Assembly: GCF_003597395.2 (NCBI RefSeq)
Contig: NC_133771.1
Location: 141,989,253 to 142,053,252 of the forward strand
Direction of reading: 5' to 3'
Source: Chelonoidis abingdonii
Lineage: Eukaryota > Chordata > Testudines > Testudinidae
Length of the DNA stretch: 64,000 nucleotides
Positions 11,478-23,962 of the stretch are shown here, one piece after another; position 1 is the first letter of the stretch, and the number at the start of each line of letters is the position of its first letter. The position numbers and the translations under genes are program-made. The notes below the pieces were generated by a model, which was given only the letters and a program-made list of their open reading frames with translations, did not search any database and had not been told where the DNA came from.

Positions 11478-11743
11478 GAGGTGGTCCACACTTGGAACTT
11501 ACATTGACATAACTGTCTCCACACGCCTGAGAGATGTAGCTATAGCGACCTAACCCCCAGTGTACACAGAACTAGGTTGACAAAAGAATTCTTCCATCGA
11601 CCTAGCTACCCCTTCTCAATGAGATGTATTGTTTCTGCAGATGAGAGACCCCCTCCTATCGGCATAGGTAGTGTCTGCCCTGAAGAGCTACAGCAGTACA
11701 GCTGCAGCAGTGCCTCTGTAGCATTTCAAGTGTAGACAAGCAC
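11478..11743. mobile_element. PIF/Harbinger-like MITE with TTA target duplication
   Basis: This 266 bp element has degraded inverted ends (GAGGTGGTCCACACTTGG at the left, TTCAAGTGTAGACAAGCAC at the right). It is flanked by TTA at 11475-11477 and 11744-11746, the 3 bp TWA-type duplication of PIF/Harbinger elements. Internal blocks such as CATCGACCTAGCTACC and TATCGGCATAGGTAG are shared with the copy at 47907. Non-coding. Confidence 0.7.
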
Positions 11744-12044
11744 TTAGTGAATGAAGAGAGCAAAGCAGGGAAAAGGGTATTTAAGGGCTACAGTACTGAT
11801 GCCAAAAGATTATAAAATGTTACTGGACCACTGATAGAACAGCCAACCAGCCTAAAGGGTATCCTCCCTCAGAACCATCTGGAATTCCTAGGATGGCCCC
11901 TGCATAACTGATCCTTGTCTCCTTCCTGTTTTCCTCTTCTCCAGTCCTCCTTCCCTGCATACCTGCTGAGTCCCTTCCTGTGCACAATACTTGTCTCAGA
12001 GATGGGTGCAAATACCGTTAATGCCACTTTAGGAAGCATTCATT

Positions 12045-12240
12045 TGGGATATGCTTACATTGCAAGCCCAGGGGTTTGACTGCAGCTTGTGTAGACAGAC
12101 CCGAGCTAACTATCTAGCTATCTCAGGTACCAGTAGGAATGAAGCTGCACCAGTACAGGCTCAGTGCGGGTGAGCCACTCAAGTAATTAACCAGGCTTCC
12201 AGCTGGGCTTGTACAGCCTATGTTGTGGAGTCAAGTACTT
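12045..12240. mobile_element. Degraded MITE of the TGTCTACATTGC group
   Basis: The left edge GGGATATGCTTACATTGC and internal AGACAGACCCGAGCTAAC resemble one palindromic turtle MITE family. The right half is diverged and the second terminal repeat is not visible. Boundaries are approximate. Confidence 0.45.
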
Positions 12241-13690
12241 GAGCTAGGTAGATTCAAATTAGTTGCTTATGTCTATATGAATTACAATCAAACCTCCTAT
12301 TGCAATGTGGACTTATAGATCTATCTAAGTAAGGGCAAATTCTGTGAGGATCTGTTTTACCACCACCCCCAAAACTCTGCAGAACTCTGACCCTATGGAA
12401 TGCCAGCAGAAGAGATTTTGCAGGGTTATGGCAGGGCATGCAGAATCATGACACTGAAGTAGAACCTCTCTTCCACTTTTGCAGCCCCAGCAAGATCTAC
12501 CTGAGTGGCTTCCCCTTCTTTCAAGGAAATAGAAGGGAATGAGTTAAGCTCAAAGTTTTATAGGGAGACTTTGATACTGAAATAATCTTGCTACAAGAAA
12601 ATATCGTTATAGAAAGTCATTTCCTCAGAGCAGTCATTGTTTCTATTCTGTTTGCTACTATGTCAGATGTTCAAGTTTTTAATAACTTTCTCCTTCACAG
12701 CCCAGCTGCCTCCGCTGCATGATTCTTCAATGAAAATCATCATTCTGCATTTGAGATCATGTGTTGGTACAGCTGTGAATATAACATGATCAGTTCAGCT
12801 TTATGATTAGAGCAGGAGTTGTTTTTGTATTTTTTTTTCCCCTCATAGAGTGGACCACAAGTTAATGGATAGAATGTTTCATGGACATATCTCATCCAAT
12901 TGACTCTCTAATGGACTATGGTCCCTCACATTTGTGTTCACATAACATTCCTATAAAGCTGCACCAATTGTTTCCACGGAAGATTAATAACTTTAAATAC
13001 AGATATAAATTTAATAAAACTTAATGCTTTGGGGGCTTCCTTGAATGTGATTTAGCAGCTGGACTTTAAGGAGCCAGCTTGCCAGGAACCGCCAGCAAGT
13101 GCTCCCACAGGCATACAACTTGAGACCCACTGCATCTGAGTGCTGTGAAACTCAGTGGCATATTGAAAAGGGAACTCAATAACGGCAGGAGTTTGTTAAC
13201 CACAGTTTTTGGAGCACTGACCATGCTTGTCTTTAAACTTGTACCTACCAGTAAGGCAAAGTGTCACCACACAAGTGTAGCACCCTGTAGTGAGGTCACT
13301 TAGAACTTTTAAAAGGAATTGAACCTGGGCAAGATGCATCTCTTTGTTCTGGTTTTCAAATAACCATGAAATCCCAGGAACTCAGCAGACTGGCCATGTC
13401 TTTCTTTAAAGCTGTGGCCTGCAGGGGAGTGTGGTACGTCTACTCTTCTTACTTGGAAAAATGTTAATTGACCCAGCTTTAAGCCATGTAATGTCTGAGC
13501 AGATAAATGGCGATAGCTGCCCTATCGATGTGTGCAACAAAGATAGCTTTAATGCATAATTTAAAGCTTTTTTAAAAATCTATCTGGTTTTCTACAGTCA
13601 ACAAAAACTATAGGGTTTAGCAATACCTCTGCTACAATCTTTGTAAAGATTTGGTGAATATTTTGAAGTTTTATAGTTTATTACTATTAA
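12241..13690. other. Unrecognised sequence
   Basis: No gene or family was recognised. Confidence 0.5.
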
Positions 13691-13694
13691 TTAT

Positions 13695-13815
13695 AATTAT
13701 TTATATTTATATTGTGGTTAGATATCCAGTCATGGACCAGGATCACATTATGCTAGACTGTGGTACTTTACAAACACAGAACAGAAAGAGGGTCCCTGCC
13801 TCAAAGATCTTCCAA
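13695..13815 (+). repeat. Ancient interspersed repeat fragment
   Basis: The block CATTATGCTAGACTGTGG, CTTTACAAACACAGAACAG and GGTCCCTGCCTCAAAGATC matches a very old amniote repeat seen also at about 53830-53960. I know the phrase from many sauropsid introns but cannot name the family with certainty. Confidence 0.45.
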
Positions 13816-13888
13816 TATTGCCTTCATAATTCAGTAACATTTTGAGAGAGGTTAGCTGCTGTTGCAATCCTACTTCTGTAATAAGTAT

Positions 13889-14547
13889 TGTGATGGGACA
13901 AGGCCAGATGGCTACAGTAAAGTACTGAGAAACAGGTATGTTAGCCGCAGGCTAAACAAATCCCTAGGACCATGGTAACCAAATGGCAGTTGCTCCAGGT
14001 TAATCAAGGCACCTGGAGCCAATTAAGACCTTTCTAGAAGGCAGTGGATATAGCTACTTTAATTAGAACACCTGCAGCCAATCAGGGCAGGCTAATCAGG
14101 GCACCTGGGTTTAAAAAGGAGCTCACCCCAGTCAGGCAGGGAGGAGCCAGAGGAGAAGGAGTGCGAGTGAGGAGCTGGGAGCAAGAAGGCAAGGAGCTGA
14201 GAGTGAGAGAGTGTACTGCTGGAGGATTTAGGAGACAAGCATTATCAGACATCAGGAGGAAGATCCTGTGGTGAGGATAAAGAAGGTGTTTGGAGGAGGC
14301 CATGGGGAAGTAGCCCAGGGAGTTGTAGCTGTCATGCAGCTGTTACAGGAGGTACTATAGACAGCTGCAATCCACAGGGCCCTGGGCTGGAACCCGGAGT
14401 AGAGGGCGGGCCCGGATTCCCCCCAAACTTCCCAACTCCTGATCAGACACACGAGGAGTTGACCCAGACTGTGGGGAAGATCACTAAGGTGAGCAAATCT
14501 GCCAAGAAGCGCAGGACCCACCAAGGTAGAGGAGGAACTTTGTCACA
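13889..14547 (+). mobile_element. Solo LTR with GTAT target duplication
   Basis: This 659 bp LTR begins TGTGATGGGACAAGGCCAG and ends AACTTTGTCACA, with short inverted termini. GTAT flanks it on both sides (13885-13888, 14548-14551). A TATA-like TTTAAAAAG lies at 14111-14119, followed by a G/A-rich leader with repeated GGAGC. No gag, pol or env adjoins, so it is a solo LTR. A 5'-truncated copy of the same LTR sits at 60561. Small reading frames inside it are incidental. Confidence 0.8.
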
Positions 14548-14551
14548 GTAT

Positions 14552-14995
14552 TTAATAACATCCCTTTCTATAGATTTAAGATCATCTTCCCTAAGTTTCT
14601 CATAAACACTCAAATGTATATATATGTTATTACTTAAAAAAATAAATCTGAGTGGGGAAAAAAAACATTCGTTTCTGGAGTTTGGTTTATGTGCCTCAAA
14701 AATACATGGAGATTAGTGCACTTGGGTCTATTTCATCTTACTTTGCACAAGATGATGGATGGTTAGATTCATGAACTGAATTGATAAATGGCTGGGCAAA
14801 AGTTGATGGTAAAGGGTCACATGTCAACAAAATGGGATTATTATCGTAAGTGGTTATTTCAACATTTCTGAGACTGATTCCTTCAAATTTAAGGCCACAG
14901 AGGTTTGTAGTGAATCTATTGCTACCAGCAGGCAAAATGTACCTGTAGACACTAGGTGCTTTGGGAAAGAAGGCACTTTTCATCTGTCTCAAATA
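14552..14995. other. Unrecognised sequence
   Basis: No confident feature. The 110-codon minus-strand frame at 14738-15070 runs into the MIR-like repeat and has no known motif. Confidence 0.45.
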
Positions 14996-14999
14996 CTTA

Positions 15000-15215
15000 G
15001 CTTTTATGTAGCACTTTTTATCATATATCTCTAAGCACTTTATGCAGGAGGTTGCTATAATTATTCCCATTTTACAGATAGAGAAATTGAGGCACAGAAA
15101 TTAGAAGTGATTGGTTCAATGTCATCATGAAAATCGGTAGCAGAACTTGGACTAGAACCCAGGTTCTCTAAAGCTCAGGCCAGTGTTCTATCCAGTGGGA
15201 TGCACTGCCTCTAAG
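15000..15215 (-). repeat. MIR-like CORE-SINE, first copy
   Basis: In reverse orientation to the standard MIR consensus, the segment carries ATTCCCATTTTACAGATAG, GAGGCACAG, GACTAGAACCCAGGTTCTC and CAGTGTTCTATCCAGTGGG. These are hallmarks of an amniote MIR-type SINE. It is strongly diverged, as expected for an ancient insertion. Confidence 0.65.
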
Positions 15216-15390
15216 TGCTTTGAAGAGGTAAGTAGTGATAACCCCATTTCTCTAGATGGGGAAACTGAGCACAGAGATATTAAATGAAATGGTGTCACAG
15301 CGATTCAGTGGCAGAATCAGGAACAGAACCTAGTTCAGTTGTAGGGCAGAGCCCAATCCACTGGACTATGCTGCATTCCATGCACAGCAA
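15216..15390 (-). repeat. MIR-like CORE-SINE, second copy in tandem
   Basis: A second unit in the same direction follows directly: TAAGTGCTTTGAAGAGG, ACCCCATTTCTCTAGATGG, GAAACTGAGCACAG, ACAGAACCTAGTTC and CCAATCCACTGGACTATGC. The order of blocks is the same as in the preceding copy, so the two are arranged head to tail. Confidence 0.6.
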
Positions 15391-16756
15391 GCTCCTCCCA
15401 CTTGCTGATGTACGTTCACCATGTGGGAGTGGCACGGGGAAGGAGTGGCCCTGTAATGGGAGCACTTGGCAAACATTAAAGTAATAAAACTTGATAGATT
15501 AGCTCCTATTTGTGATGTCTTCCCCTTGCAACAAAAGGGTTAAAAGCAGCTCAGATCTGCTTAGCTCAATATCAGATAGACTTAATTGATGAGGACAAAA
15601 GATACTTGAGAGATTAATGGGCCATTAGTAGCCAACACTTCAGCTCTTGTGTTTAAAAGTGAGGATAATTTGTCTTAAATTCAATGGTGTTTTGTTTAAT
15701 GTTGGAGAACAGCCCTAGACAGGGAGAATGCTGCACTTTACTCACAGAGCTTTGGGCCACCAGCTTCAGTGGCCTCTTGGAAAATACATCATGCTCCCTT
15801 GCTACTGAAAAAAAGGACCAAGCACACACCTTTGGGTCAAACTATCCTAAGACTCTCTGCACTCTGGTATCTTCCACCTACAAAATCCCCCTGCTGTGTT
15901 CAAGGTTATACCTAAAATTGAAAGTATTGGCTTTCCAGCACTAGAAAGATCTGTGGAGACATGAATATGTGCACAAATAGAGAACCAGCTTCCACCCCCC
16001 ACTAGGCAGAATAAGCATATATTTGGAGATGATGCACCTTGCCACAGCAGCCCATTGAAATAAAGGCACAGATCTTTCACAGCTTTGTCATGATGGGTGG
16101 AATTAAACTACTAAGTAGGTAGAAAAGTCTTGGTCTGTAATGGCAAAGCAAGAGCAGACCTCCTAGACTGATAAACTTTTAGCTCAGCAAAGGACAGCAT
16201 TGTGACTGACCATATGCTATTGAATTTAGAGCCTGATTCTCAAATGGGACTGAGCTCCACTTGCTAGGAGGGCAAAGTGGGTGGTGGCTTTTCCAGCAGC
16301 CAAGGATAACTAGAATACAGTGTGTCTCTTTCCGCGAATCCTACATATTCAGCTCTCCAAACAAATAATACATGTACACAGGAACGCCAGCAACAATGGC
16401 AGAAATGCATCTATTCTCCCATCCCACTCAACATACATAGGAAAATAACATTCAGCTCCTGGTGCCAGCTCATCCAAAACAGCAAATTCTGCCTTCACTT
16501 CAAAAATTAAATCCAAATGAAAACATAATTTCTTCGTCTTGGCAACAGTAATCTCCAGACAAGCCGTGCAAATGATTAAGCTACTATGCCCACATCTAAA
16601 ATCCCAATATGAAAAGCAATAGGAGAAATAAATCAAAACCAGCAATGAGCTAGACTGTAAGGAACTTAGGCATGACCAGACAACTTCATGCTGATGAACT
16701 GCACAAAGCTAAGGCAGATTCTTACCAAGCACAGAATCAATGAAGAAGAAGAAACT
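15391..16756. other. Unrecognised sequence
   Basis: No gene or repeat family was recognised. Short frames (for example 15684-15944 and 16349-16645) show no motif. Confidence 0.5.
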
Positions 16757-16890
16757 AGGGGCTTGTCTTCAAGGGGGTCTCAGAAAAGTTCATCCAAATT
16801 AACTAAAGGTATGAATTTAAAGTGTATCGGTTAAACCACATTAAATTCCTGTGTGGCTAGTAACACTGGTGTAGTTTGTTATACCAGGAG
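16757..16890. mobile_element. Degraded MITE fragment
   Basis: GGGGCTTGTCTTCAAGGG at the left, then AAATTAACTAAAGGTATGAA and GGTTAAACCACATTAAATTC, resemble an AT-rich turtle MITE with GGGCTTGTCTACAC-type ends. The right end is not identifiable. Confidence 0.4.
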
Positions 16891-18344
16891 AGTATTACTG
16901 AATTGCATTCACCCTAGCTGGGAATATGTGTAGAGTATATTTTTTGAGAGAACCGCAAACAAGTTCTTAAAAAGAAATTGTAATGCGTTTAGAGTGGAGT
17001 TAGAAGAGAGAGGTTTCTGTCATTTGGGAACTATCTGAGTGTACTTGATGAGCAGTCTGGCAGGGAGAGCTGCTCCCTACTGGAGCTCTAAAAGTAATAT
17101 AAATTATGAGTAAGTTGTGCAAAGTGTTTTTAGTGAACTGTGGCTAAAATTTTTAAACATAAATCCCTGAAGCTAGGCACCAGGATCCATACTTTGTTCT
17201 ATGTTGATACAAATAATTAATTAATAATAATTTGGACACCAAAATCAGTGGCTTGATTTTCCAAGGCAGTTTGAGCTTGCTCACCTCCCATTGTCTCCAA
17301 TAGACTGTAGGTTTTTGCCCCTGTCCCCTGAAGCTTCGAACATATCTTCTCCTTTGAATAATACAGGCAAGTGGCATAAGAACCCGTCACACTGACTATA
17401 TGCCAACTGGGGATGCTCTCACACCAGGGAAATCTCCATGTAGTGAGATCCAGCTGCTTTCTAGCCCCTTTGTAGTACTAGAGCAGAGCATGGGACATGG
17501 CACGTGTAATGAGAGAACTCTATATTGAGCAATTAGGATGTAAATGCAAAAATGAGATCATCTCGTATTTCTTTCAGTGCTGCTCAGATTTGTAGGCACA
17601 ACTATATTTTGAATAGAGTGGGCTAGATCTTCAGCAGGTGGAAATCAGTGTAATGCCATTGACTTCAATAGAGCTATTTGATTAACACTGGCTGAGGATC
17701 TGCCCTATAGTTTCTTCTTTAAGGGATTTTCTGTTTCTGACTTTCTTGAGGTAAAACTAAACTCTGTTGGGTTTCTTGTTTTTTTTTCTTCAGCGTGTGA
17801 CTTTTTAAAAAACAATATAGTTCCTGTGGCCATGGCATATTATTATATGCAAAGAGTGATTTCCAGCTGGGGCAAGTTTAAAGGAGCTCCTGGGGGGCTT
17901 AGCTGGGGGAAGAGTCCTTTTGGCTCATTTAATAGAATTCTTGCTTAAGAGATTATGAAGGTTCCAGTTTGAGTTTGTCACCAGTAATGTTTATTCCAGT
18001 CAGTGGTTTGGGATGGACACTCCACTAATTAAACTTGTTCTAATGCCCAGCAGACACAGTGGGTTTCAATTGTATTTGTAAGCTAGACCTTTTTGTTGAG
18101 AGAGAGAGAGAGAGAGATGAATATTTTTTTTACACATATCTGGTCATGTGTGCTGATCTTGCAAGGCCTTTTAGAGTAGTGCAGGCCCCTCTCTGTGGTG
18201 CACTCAATTTGTGGGGGAGTGGGTGGGACCAGGGCTAGTTCTTAGGTGGGCAGAAGAAAGATGTTAGCTCCTTTGTCCTCACTCTTTCTGCAAAGCTGAG
18301 CAAGGGCCAGACATAAGCTCGCACTGGCCGTAAGGAAGGGGGCC
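16891..18344. other. Unrecognised sequence with a GA run
   Basis: No gene was recognised. A (GA)n microsatellite lies at 18099-18117. Around 17640-17700 there is GCCATTGACTTCAATAGAG, part of an old dispersed motif seen elsewhere in the window. Confidence 0.45.
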
Positions 18345-18905
18345 CAGATCTACAAAGGGGCACCACTCAGCATTGCAATGCTTAACTTTTTGGCACTTTA
18401 ACAATCACTGGAAACTTCAAAGCCTGAATTAGACTCCCTATTTGGTGCCTGGGGAGAAATAGGTGCCTAAGACCTTTTCTGAAGTCAGGTGGCTTAAACA
18501 CCTAGGCTTTGCTTGCAAGAAATGCCAGAGGAGGAGAAAGTGGTGGTATCAATGCCTCCCTTCTAACTTTTATCCCAGTGGTTAGTGCATTCACCTGGAA
18601 TGTGGGAGACCAGGTTTCAATTCCCCCTTCTGTCTGATGAGGAGAAAGGATTTAAACAGGGATCTCCAACCTCTCAGTACAGAGTTGTAACCGCTGAGCT
18701 GTGGGATATTCTGATGGCGGCGGGGCTCCCTTAGTCGCTTCTTTGAAGCTGTTCCCCTTTGGATTAAATATTTAAATAGTAATGGGGCCAGAAAGAGAGT
18801 TTATGAGAATGCATCTGGCATGGTGGGTAGGGCACTCACCTGGGAGGTTGGAAGCCCAGATTCCAAATTCTCCTGTGCAAATGTTTATTTAATTATTTAT
18901 CCTAA
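18345..18905. repeat. Composite repeat with tRNA-like foldback
   Basis: Block order here matches a second copy at about 29720-30290: a TCCCTATTTGGTGCCTGGGG stretch, then a palindromic module at about 18566-18712. In that module the head TCCCAGTGGTTAGTGCATTC...GGTTTCAATTCCCC is roughly the reverse complement of the tail AGGATTTAAACAGGGATCTC...AACCGCTGAGCTGTGGG. GGTTTCAATTCC resembles a pol III B box, so each half looks tRNA-like. A third, partial head lies at 18825-18870 (GTGGGTAGGGCACTCACC). Confidence 0.5.
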
Positions 18906-20697
18906 GTGGAACAGCATCAGCAGGAGAGACCAAGGGAGAGTTTAGGTACCTGCAGGGCTAGGCGGCAGCTGAATGGTGATTTTGTGGATCAGAATGTTGC
19001 TCTAAATCTAGGATTTAGGTGTAAAAATTCCTCCGGGGCTCTGGGTTGCAGTGTTGGCTTCTCTGTTTTTATTCTTCTGTTCCACAATTTCTAAATCCCT
19101 TCTCCACAAGAAATCCTTGAGGTTTGTGTTATCTGATTTGGAATGGGGCAAAAGGTCTCTGCAGAAGTGACAAAATGTATTCAATTTTTAAAATGTGATT
19201 CTTCAACAACTTCAACAAGCTTGGTCCATCTGTGTTTTGGGAACTGTAGAATAGTTCCACTGCAGTCAAAGGAGTTACGCTCGTGTAAAATCAGAATTAG
19301 ATATGAATGACAGATTAAAATGTGGCCCTTGAGCCTGGCTTAGTCTGCTGATGAAGCAACTTTTTGCCCCCATTATATCATTGACTGATCATCAGGACTC
19401 TGCTAATACTCTTCTGTTTGCCTCTGATGTCTTAAGGACATTATGTACATTTTGTAATATTTAACCACAAGATGCCTCAACCTTTATAGCTATTTCTAGG
19501 GAGAGGAGAAGGTTGTGTGTGTGTGTGTGGGGGGGGGGGGTAATCAAACGTCGGTCAGGTATAAATCTTTGCTCAGTCTATCTAAGTCAATATCTTGATG
19601 CCTTTTAGGATGTTTCTGCAACAGCTTGATAACAAAATCTCTCACCTAGAAGAAATCTGATAAAAATAAATGAACTAGCCGGAGCTTCATTTATTGCCAT
19701 CAGAGTCTTTAGGAAGACATGATGCTGCAACTTGGCAGCCTTCACACTAGACTCTTTTAGATGTAACTTGGTATAGCTGTTATCTCATACAGTCAGAGAC
19801 ACTCTTAATTAGTGTAATTCATCCCCAATCTACCTCTTTCTCATTCTTCTAAGCACAGTCAAATTGCAGTGGACATCCTCATTATGCAGAAAATGGTGGC
19901 ACATGTGAAGCTTAATCACGTAGTTTCCAGGTGTGTCACTCCTCATCATTTGGAACTTCCAAATAGCACAACCTTGAAATCTGAGTGGATTAATTGTCTT
20001 CCTCCCGCTCCCCTCCGGAAGATCACTCCCTTTTTCTCCCTTTATTTTCATCTCAGCCTCATCTTTAAAGGTCAGAGTAACGTGTTCTCCTGTCTCAGGA
20101 GGTCTAGATGTGGCATCTTCCAAAGCCCTAAAATGTTGCTCTTGAGTCTCTCTCCTAGGGGTCTCATGTTGAGGATATTAAAGAATGCAAAAGTGAGTTA
20201 GTAAAATATTAAACTTCATTAAATTCCGATTCACTAGCCTACACTGAAACTGCACAAGCAAACTAGAGTAGTAGATTTTCAATTCTGTCTGCTTTCGCAG
20301 AAATTCCATCAGGAGATCAGTCAAGCAGGATTTGTTTGCTATTGTTTGTTAAATGAATATATGAGAGTATTAGAAAAAAATAGTGTTTTACTACTTGGAG
20401 ATTTAGGGCATACGCTTTTTTAAAATGTGTTTTTAAATATGCATTTCAATATGGCAAATGCAAGTTTGTACATCTAGGAATCAAGAATACAGGCCATAAT
20501 TAAAGGATCCTGGGAATGAGCTGGACATGAGCAACCAGTGTGGTCAAAAGGACTATTCAGTCCTTGTATGTATAAACAGTGGATTAGTTGAGTAGGGAAG
20601 TTACATTATCTCTGTGTTTTGGTACTGGTATAACTGCTAGTTGAATACTGTGTCCAGTTCTGTGTCCGCAACTCAACTGGAGAGAGTTCAAAGCCTG
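18906..20697. other. Unrecognised sequence with a GT/poly-G run
   Basis: A GT run followed by poly-G lies at 19515-19541. Overlapping frames on both strands at 19830-20201 (97 and 110 codons) are open, but I recognise no domain in either. Confidence 0.45.
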
Positions 20698-20768
20698 TGT
20701 TATGTAGGAGATTACACTAAACCATCAAAATCATCCCTTTGGGCCTTAAAAACTATGAATCTATGAAT
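20698..20768 (+). mobile_element. CR1 3' tail fragment
   Basis: The segment reads ATCCCTTTGGGCCTTAAAAA then CTATGAATCTATGAATGA. This is the end of a CR1 3' UTR and its short tandem tail. The 5' part is missing or eroded. Confidence 0.65.
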
Positions 20769-22437
20769 GAAAAATAGTTGTCTCCAGGAAACATGAACTA
20801 TATAAATTTGTCTACTGAGATTTTAATGTGTCTGTTAGGGGCAGAGGAAATATTTATTTTATAGTGTCATTAACTGTAGCTAACCTTTTGGGGAAGATGG
20901 ATGCTGGTAAATCCAGAACCTTGGGTTTGGGTGAACTGCACCTGGAGCAGCTTCAAGGCTGGGGAGGGAAAGGTGTCTTTAAGCTGCTTTAAGCTGCTGA
21001 TCCTTGGGCCAGTGAGGGGGCTGAATTGAATCCCAAGAATAATTTAGAGCAGCCTAAGTGCTGCTCTAATTTACATTATCTAGAGTGTTCTCTTAGGGAC
21101 TTCTCTGTGGGCTGGGAATAGGCAGAGTGCTATGTGCTCTGGCTCCACCCCTGCTACTATACCCCTGCCTGCCTCAGACTGCTTCTAGCTGGCTCACATA
21201 GAGCTGGCTAAGTCAATTTTATTGCACTGGGGATTCTGTTTGCATGAACTATTGTAGGGGAGCTCTCCAAATTCACAGAGGGGGATGGAACCAGGATCTG
21301 ATCTCACATCCCTTCCTTTACTGACTTAAAGTAAAGCAAAGCCCCGTTCTTTCAAAAAACTACCTGAACTGTTCTGTCAAGTCTGGAGGTAGAAAGAGGC
21401 ACAGCAGTGATGCTTCTACAGGAAGCAAGAGCCTGACAACTTCAAAACATGTTTAGAGTAGGTACAGCAGTAGCTGAATGCGTCTAAAAGAAAAATCCAT
21501 TGCTACTCTGTGAAAGATACTGAGCTGTGATGGCTCTCTGTGCTCCTTTCAACAAAGCTTAGAGCTATGTTTTAAGACAAAATAAAAGAAATTAATCTTT
21601 TCTGTAGTGCTGTAGTGAGGTTGACACAGTGCTCGAAATATGATGAATGAAGTCTCTCTCACTTAAGTGGTCTCTCATGGAAAGGTTGGCACCACTCATT
21701 GCTATTTTCTAGTTAGGCAGAAGACAAAAAGGAATATTTGCAGATTAAATTCAGTACTTCCATCTGAGGGTGAAATCAGTCAGGGAGGGCCAGGTCCCAC
21801 AAGGTGCCCTTGAAGTCCGTGGTGCTTGGGACAGAAGGTGACTTTGGCAATCCAGCACCAAAATAGCACTTTTGAATTATCTATTTATTCTTGGAAAGTT
21901 CTTTATGGATTTCAATTTAATTAACCCTGTGCTGAATGGGATTTGGACCCCAAATCCAAGCCCTCCCTCTTGAAGTGTGGATACTTGAACTGGACACAGT
22001 ATTCCAATAGATGTCACACTAGTACAATATTCAGCGTTTGGAGGACACATTGGATGAGGAAAATGCAGGATTTCCCAAAAGAAGGATGCCTAGATAATCA
22101 GCCCTCTTCTCATTTGAGTGCAAGGACTGAACATGTGTGAAGAATGTGACTTTCTCACCAGCCAAGATTTCAAAAGGACAAAAAAAGTGAAATCCCATAA
22201 GGTCAAAATATTTTGTTTTGACTACATTATTTTGATCTCTGTGTTATCTTATAATTTTTAAGACAGAAGGGTTGTTGGCAATTAGTGGGTGAGGGTGGTT
22301 TGTGGGATGTTGGTGGGAGGGACGAGGTGCTGTTAGTTGAAGGAGTGCTGTATACAGAGGGATGGAGAGAGTGATTGCTGCCGAGTGAGGAGATGGAAAG
22401 GGTCTCAGAGTGGTGAATTACAGCTGGATGAAGGTTG
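20769..22437. other. Unrecognised sequence
   Basis: No gene or family was recognised. Confidence 0.5.
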
Positions 22438-22445
22438 CATCTGCT

Positions 22446-22623
22446 CATAGGCTCTGACTTCATGGGTGCTCTGGGCCTGGAGCACCCACGGAAAAAAATA
22501 TTGGGTGCTCAGCACCCACTAGACACAGGTGTTTAGCATCTCGGGGAGGTGGGGTTAGGGTGGGGCCTCAGGGCAGTGTGGGGATGGAGCACCCCTGGGG
22601 AAAACTAGAAGCTGGTGCCTATG
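22446..22623. mobile_element. Non-autonomous hAT element with 8 bp TSD
   Basis: This 178 bp element starts CATAGGCTCTGACTTCATGG and ends GCTGGTGCCTATG. CATCTGCT is duplicated exactly at 22438-22445 and 22624-22631. The motif GGTGCTC...GAGCACCCAC near the left end folds on itself. No coding capacity. Confidence 0.85.
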
Positions 22624-22984
22624 CATCTGCTCCTCATTTCCTGCATCCAGGGAATTGTTGCTTTAAACTGTTTTGCAGCTGGCTGATGCTGTGAGCAGGC
22701 TGCCATCTTCATATGGTCCTGAAGTATCTTCTTCCTCGGTTGTGCATGGTAGGGGAGTAAGAAGAGAGAAGCTGGAGGCAACCTTGTAGGACACATATGT
22801 AACCTAATTATGAGTCAAATGTCTACTATAAAATAAAGTGTCCCAATTTAACCTTTACTTGCAACAGTCCGGAATGGGATTTCCACTAAGCACTATTTAC
22901 CTCAGCCACACTTCTGCTGAAGACACATGCACTGATCATTGTTATATTCCAAAGGAGGGAGGACTACCTTGCAAATTACAAACA

Positions 22985-23183
22985 GGACTGGCAATGAGGT
23001 GATCTGAAGTTTGTTTCTGCCTATCTCAGAGCGCCATATAGCCTTGGGCAAGTCACCAAAACTCTGTGCCTGAGTTTTCCTTTCTGTAAAAGGGAGAGAT
23101 ACTTCCCTGCCTCAGAGAAGTGTGATAAATAAGTTTGAAAAATGCACAGATACTAGAGTGATGAGTGCCATAGCTACAAATAA
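22985..23183 (+). repeat. MIR-like CORE-SINE
   Basis: In plus orientation it carries GCCTTGGGCAAGTCACC, CTGTGCCTGAGTTTTCC, TTTCTGTAAAAGGGAGAG and ATACTTCCCTGCCTCAGAG, the conserved central and 3' parts of MIR-type SINEs. Confidence 0.7.
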
Positions 23184-23651
23184 AACAATCTGGTGTCTCA
23201 CTGTTGGTGAAACATAATCCCACTGGCCAAATCTTCCTGCTGTCAAAAGGTGTCACTAGCTCATAAATGCTTCATATTAGTATTCATTACTCATTTGTTA
23301 TTCATTGCAAACAACTATTTATTTGGTATTCAAACAAATAGCAAAAAGTAATTTTCATCACATTCTTAGACTACATCTAAATAAAATATCCTGTAAGGTA
23401 CAGATTAAAATTTCTGCAACAGGATTTATGAAAATTTCTGGACTATAACATCAACAAACATACTAACCTAGCTATTTTCTGAAAAATTAAAAGATGGAAA
23501 AGTCTTCCTTAATATATAAAAATGTCAATAGACTCAAAACAGGGCTGAGAAGGACACCAGGTCTTCTTAGTAACCTGGAGTTTCATTGTTTATGCATGGC
23601 ACTTTCCCATCACCTCATCCAATGAGAAGAAAATATACCAGGAACACCCTT
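23184..23651. other. Unrecognised AT-rich sequence
   Basis: Nothing recognised. Confidence 0.5.
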
Positions 23652-23884
23652 GGGTATGTCTACACTGCAATAAACACCTGTGCCCAGCCTATGTCAGCTG
23701 ACTTGAGCCTATGGGGCTCTAGCTTAAGTGTAGACACCAGAGCCTGGCCTCTGGGACCATCCCTACTCATGGGTTCTCAGACCCCAGGTTCCAGTGTGAG
23801 CCTGGATCTCTACCCTGCAATTTCATTGTCCCATGAGCCTGAGTCTGCTGACATGGGCCAGCCATGAGTGTTTTACTGCTGTGT
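23652..23884. mobile_element. Palindromic MITE with GGGTATGTCTACACTGC end
   Basis: The left end GGGTATGTCTACACTGCA and internal CTATGTCAGCTGACTTGAGC, with CTGCTGACATGGGCCAGCC near the other side, show an imperfect palindrome. The right terminal repeat is eroded to ACTGCTGTGTAAA. The family is abundant in turtles as I know it; the superfamily (hAT or Harbinger) is not decided by this copy. Confidence 0.6.
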
Positions 23885-23962
23885 AAATTTAGTGATTTAG
23901 GGAGACTCTCAACAGATCCCATCTGTGATGTCTCTTTCCACCAAACCTCCTTTTCCTTAACA

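Noticed and set aside
19830..20201. Overlapping 97- and 110-codon frames as a small gene or retrocopy
   Set aside because: No known domain, no poly-A tail, no flanking duplication, and both strands are open.
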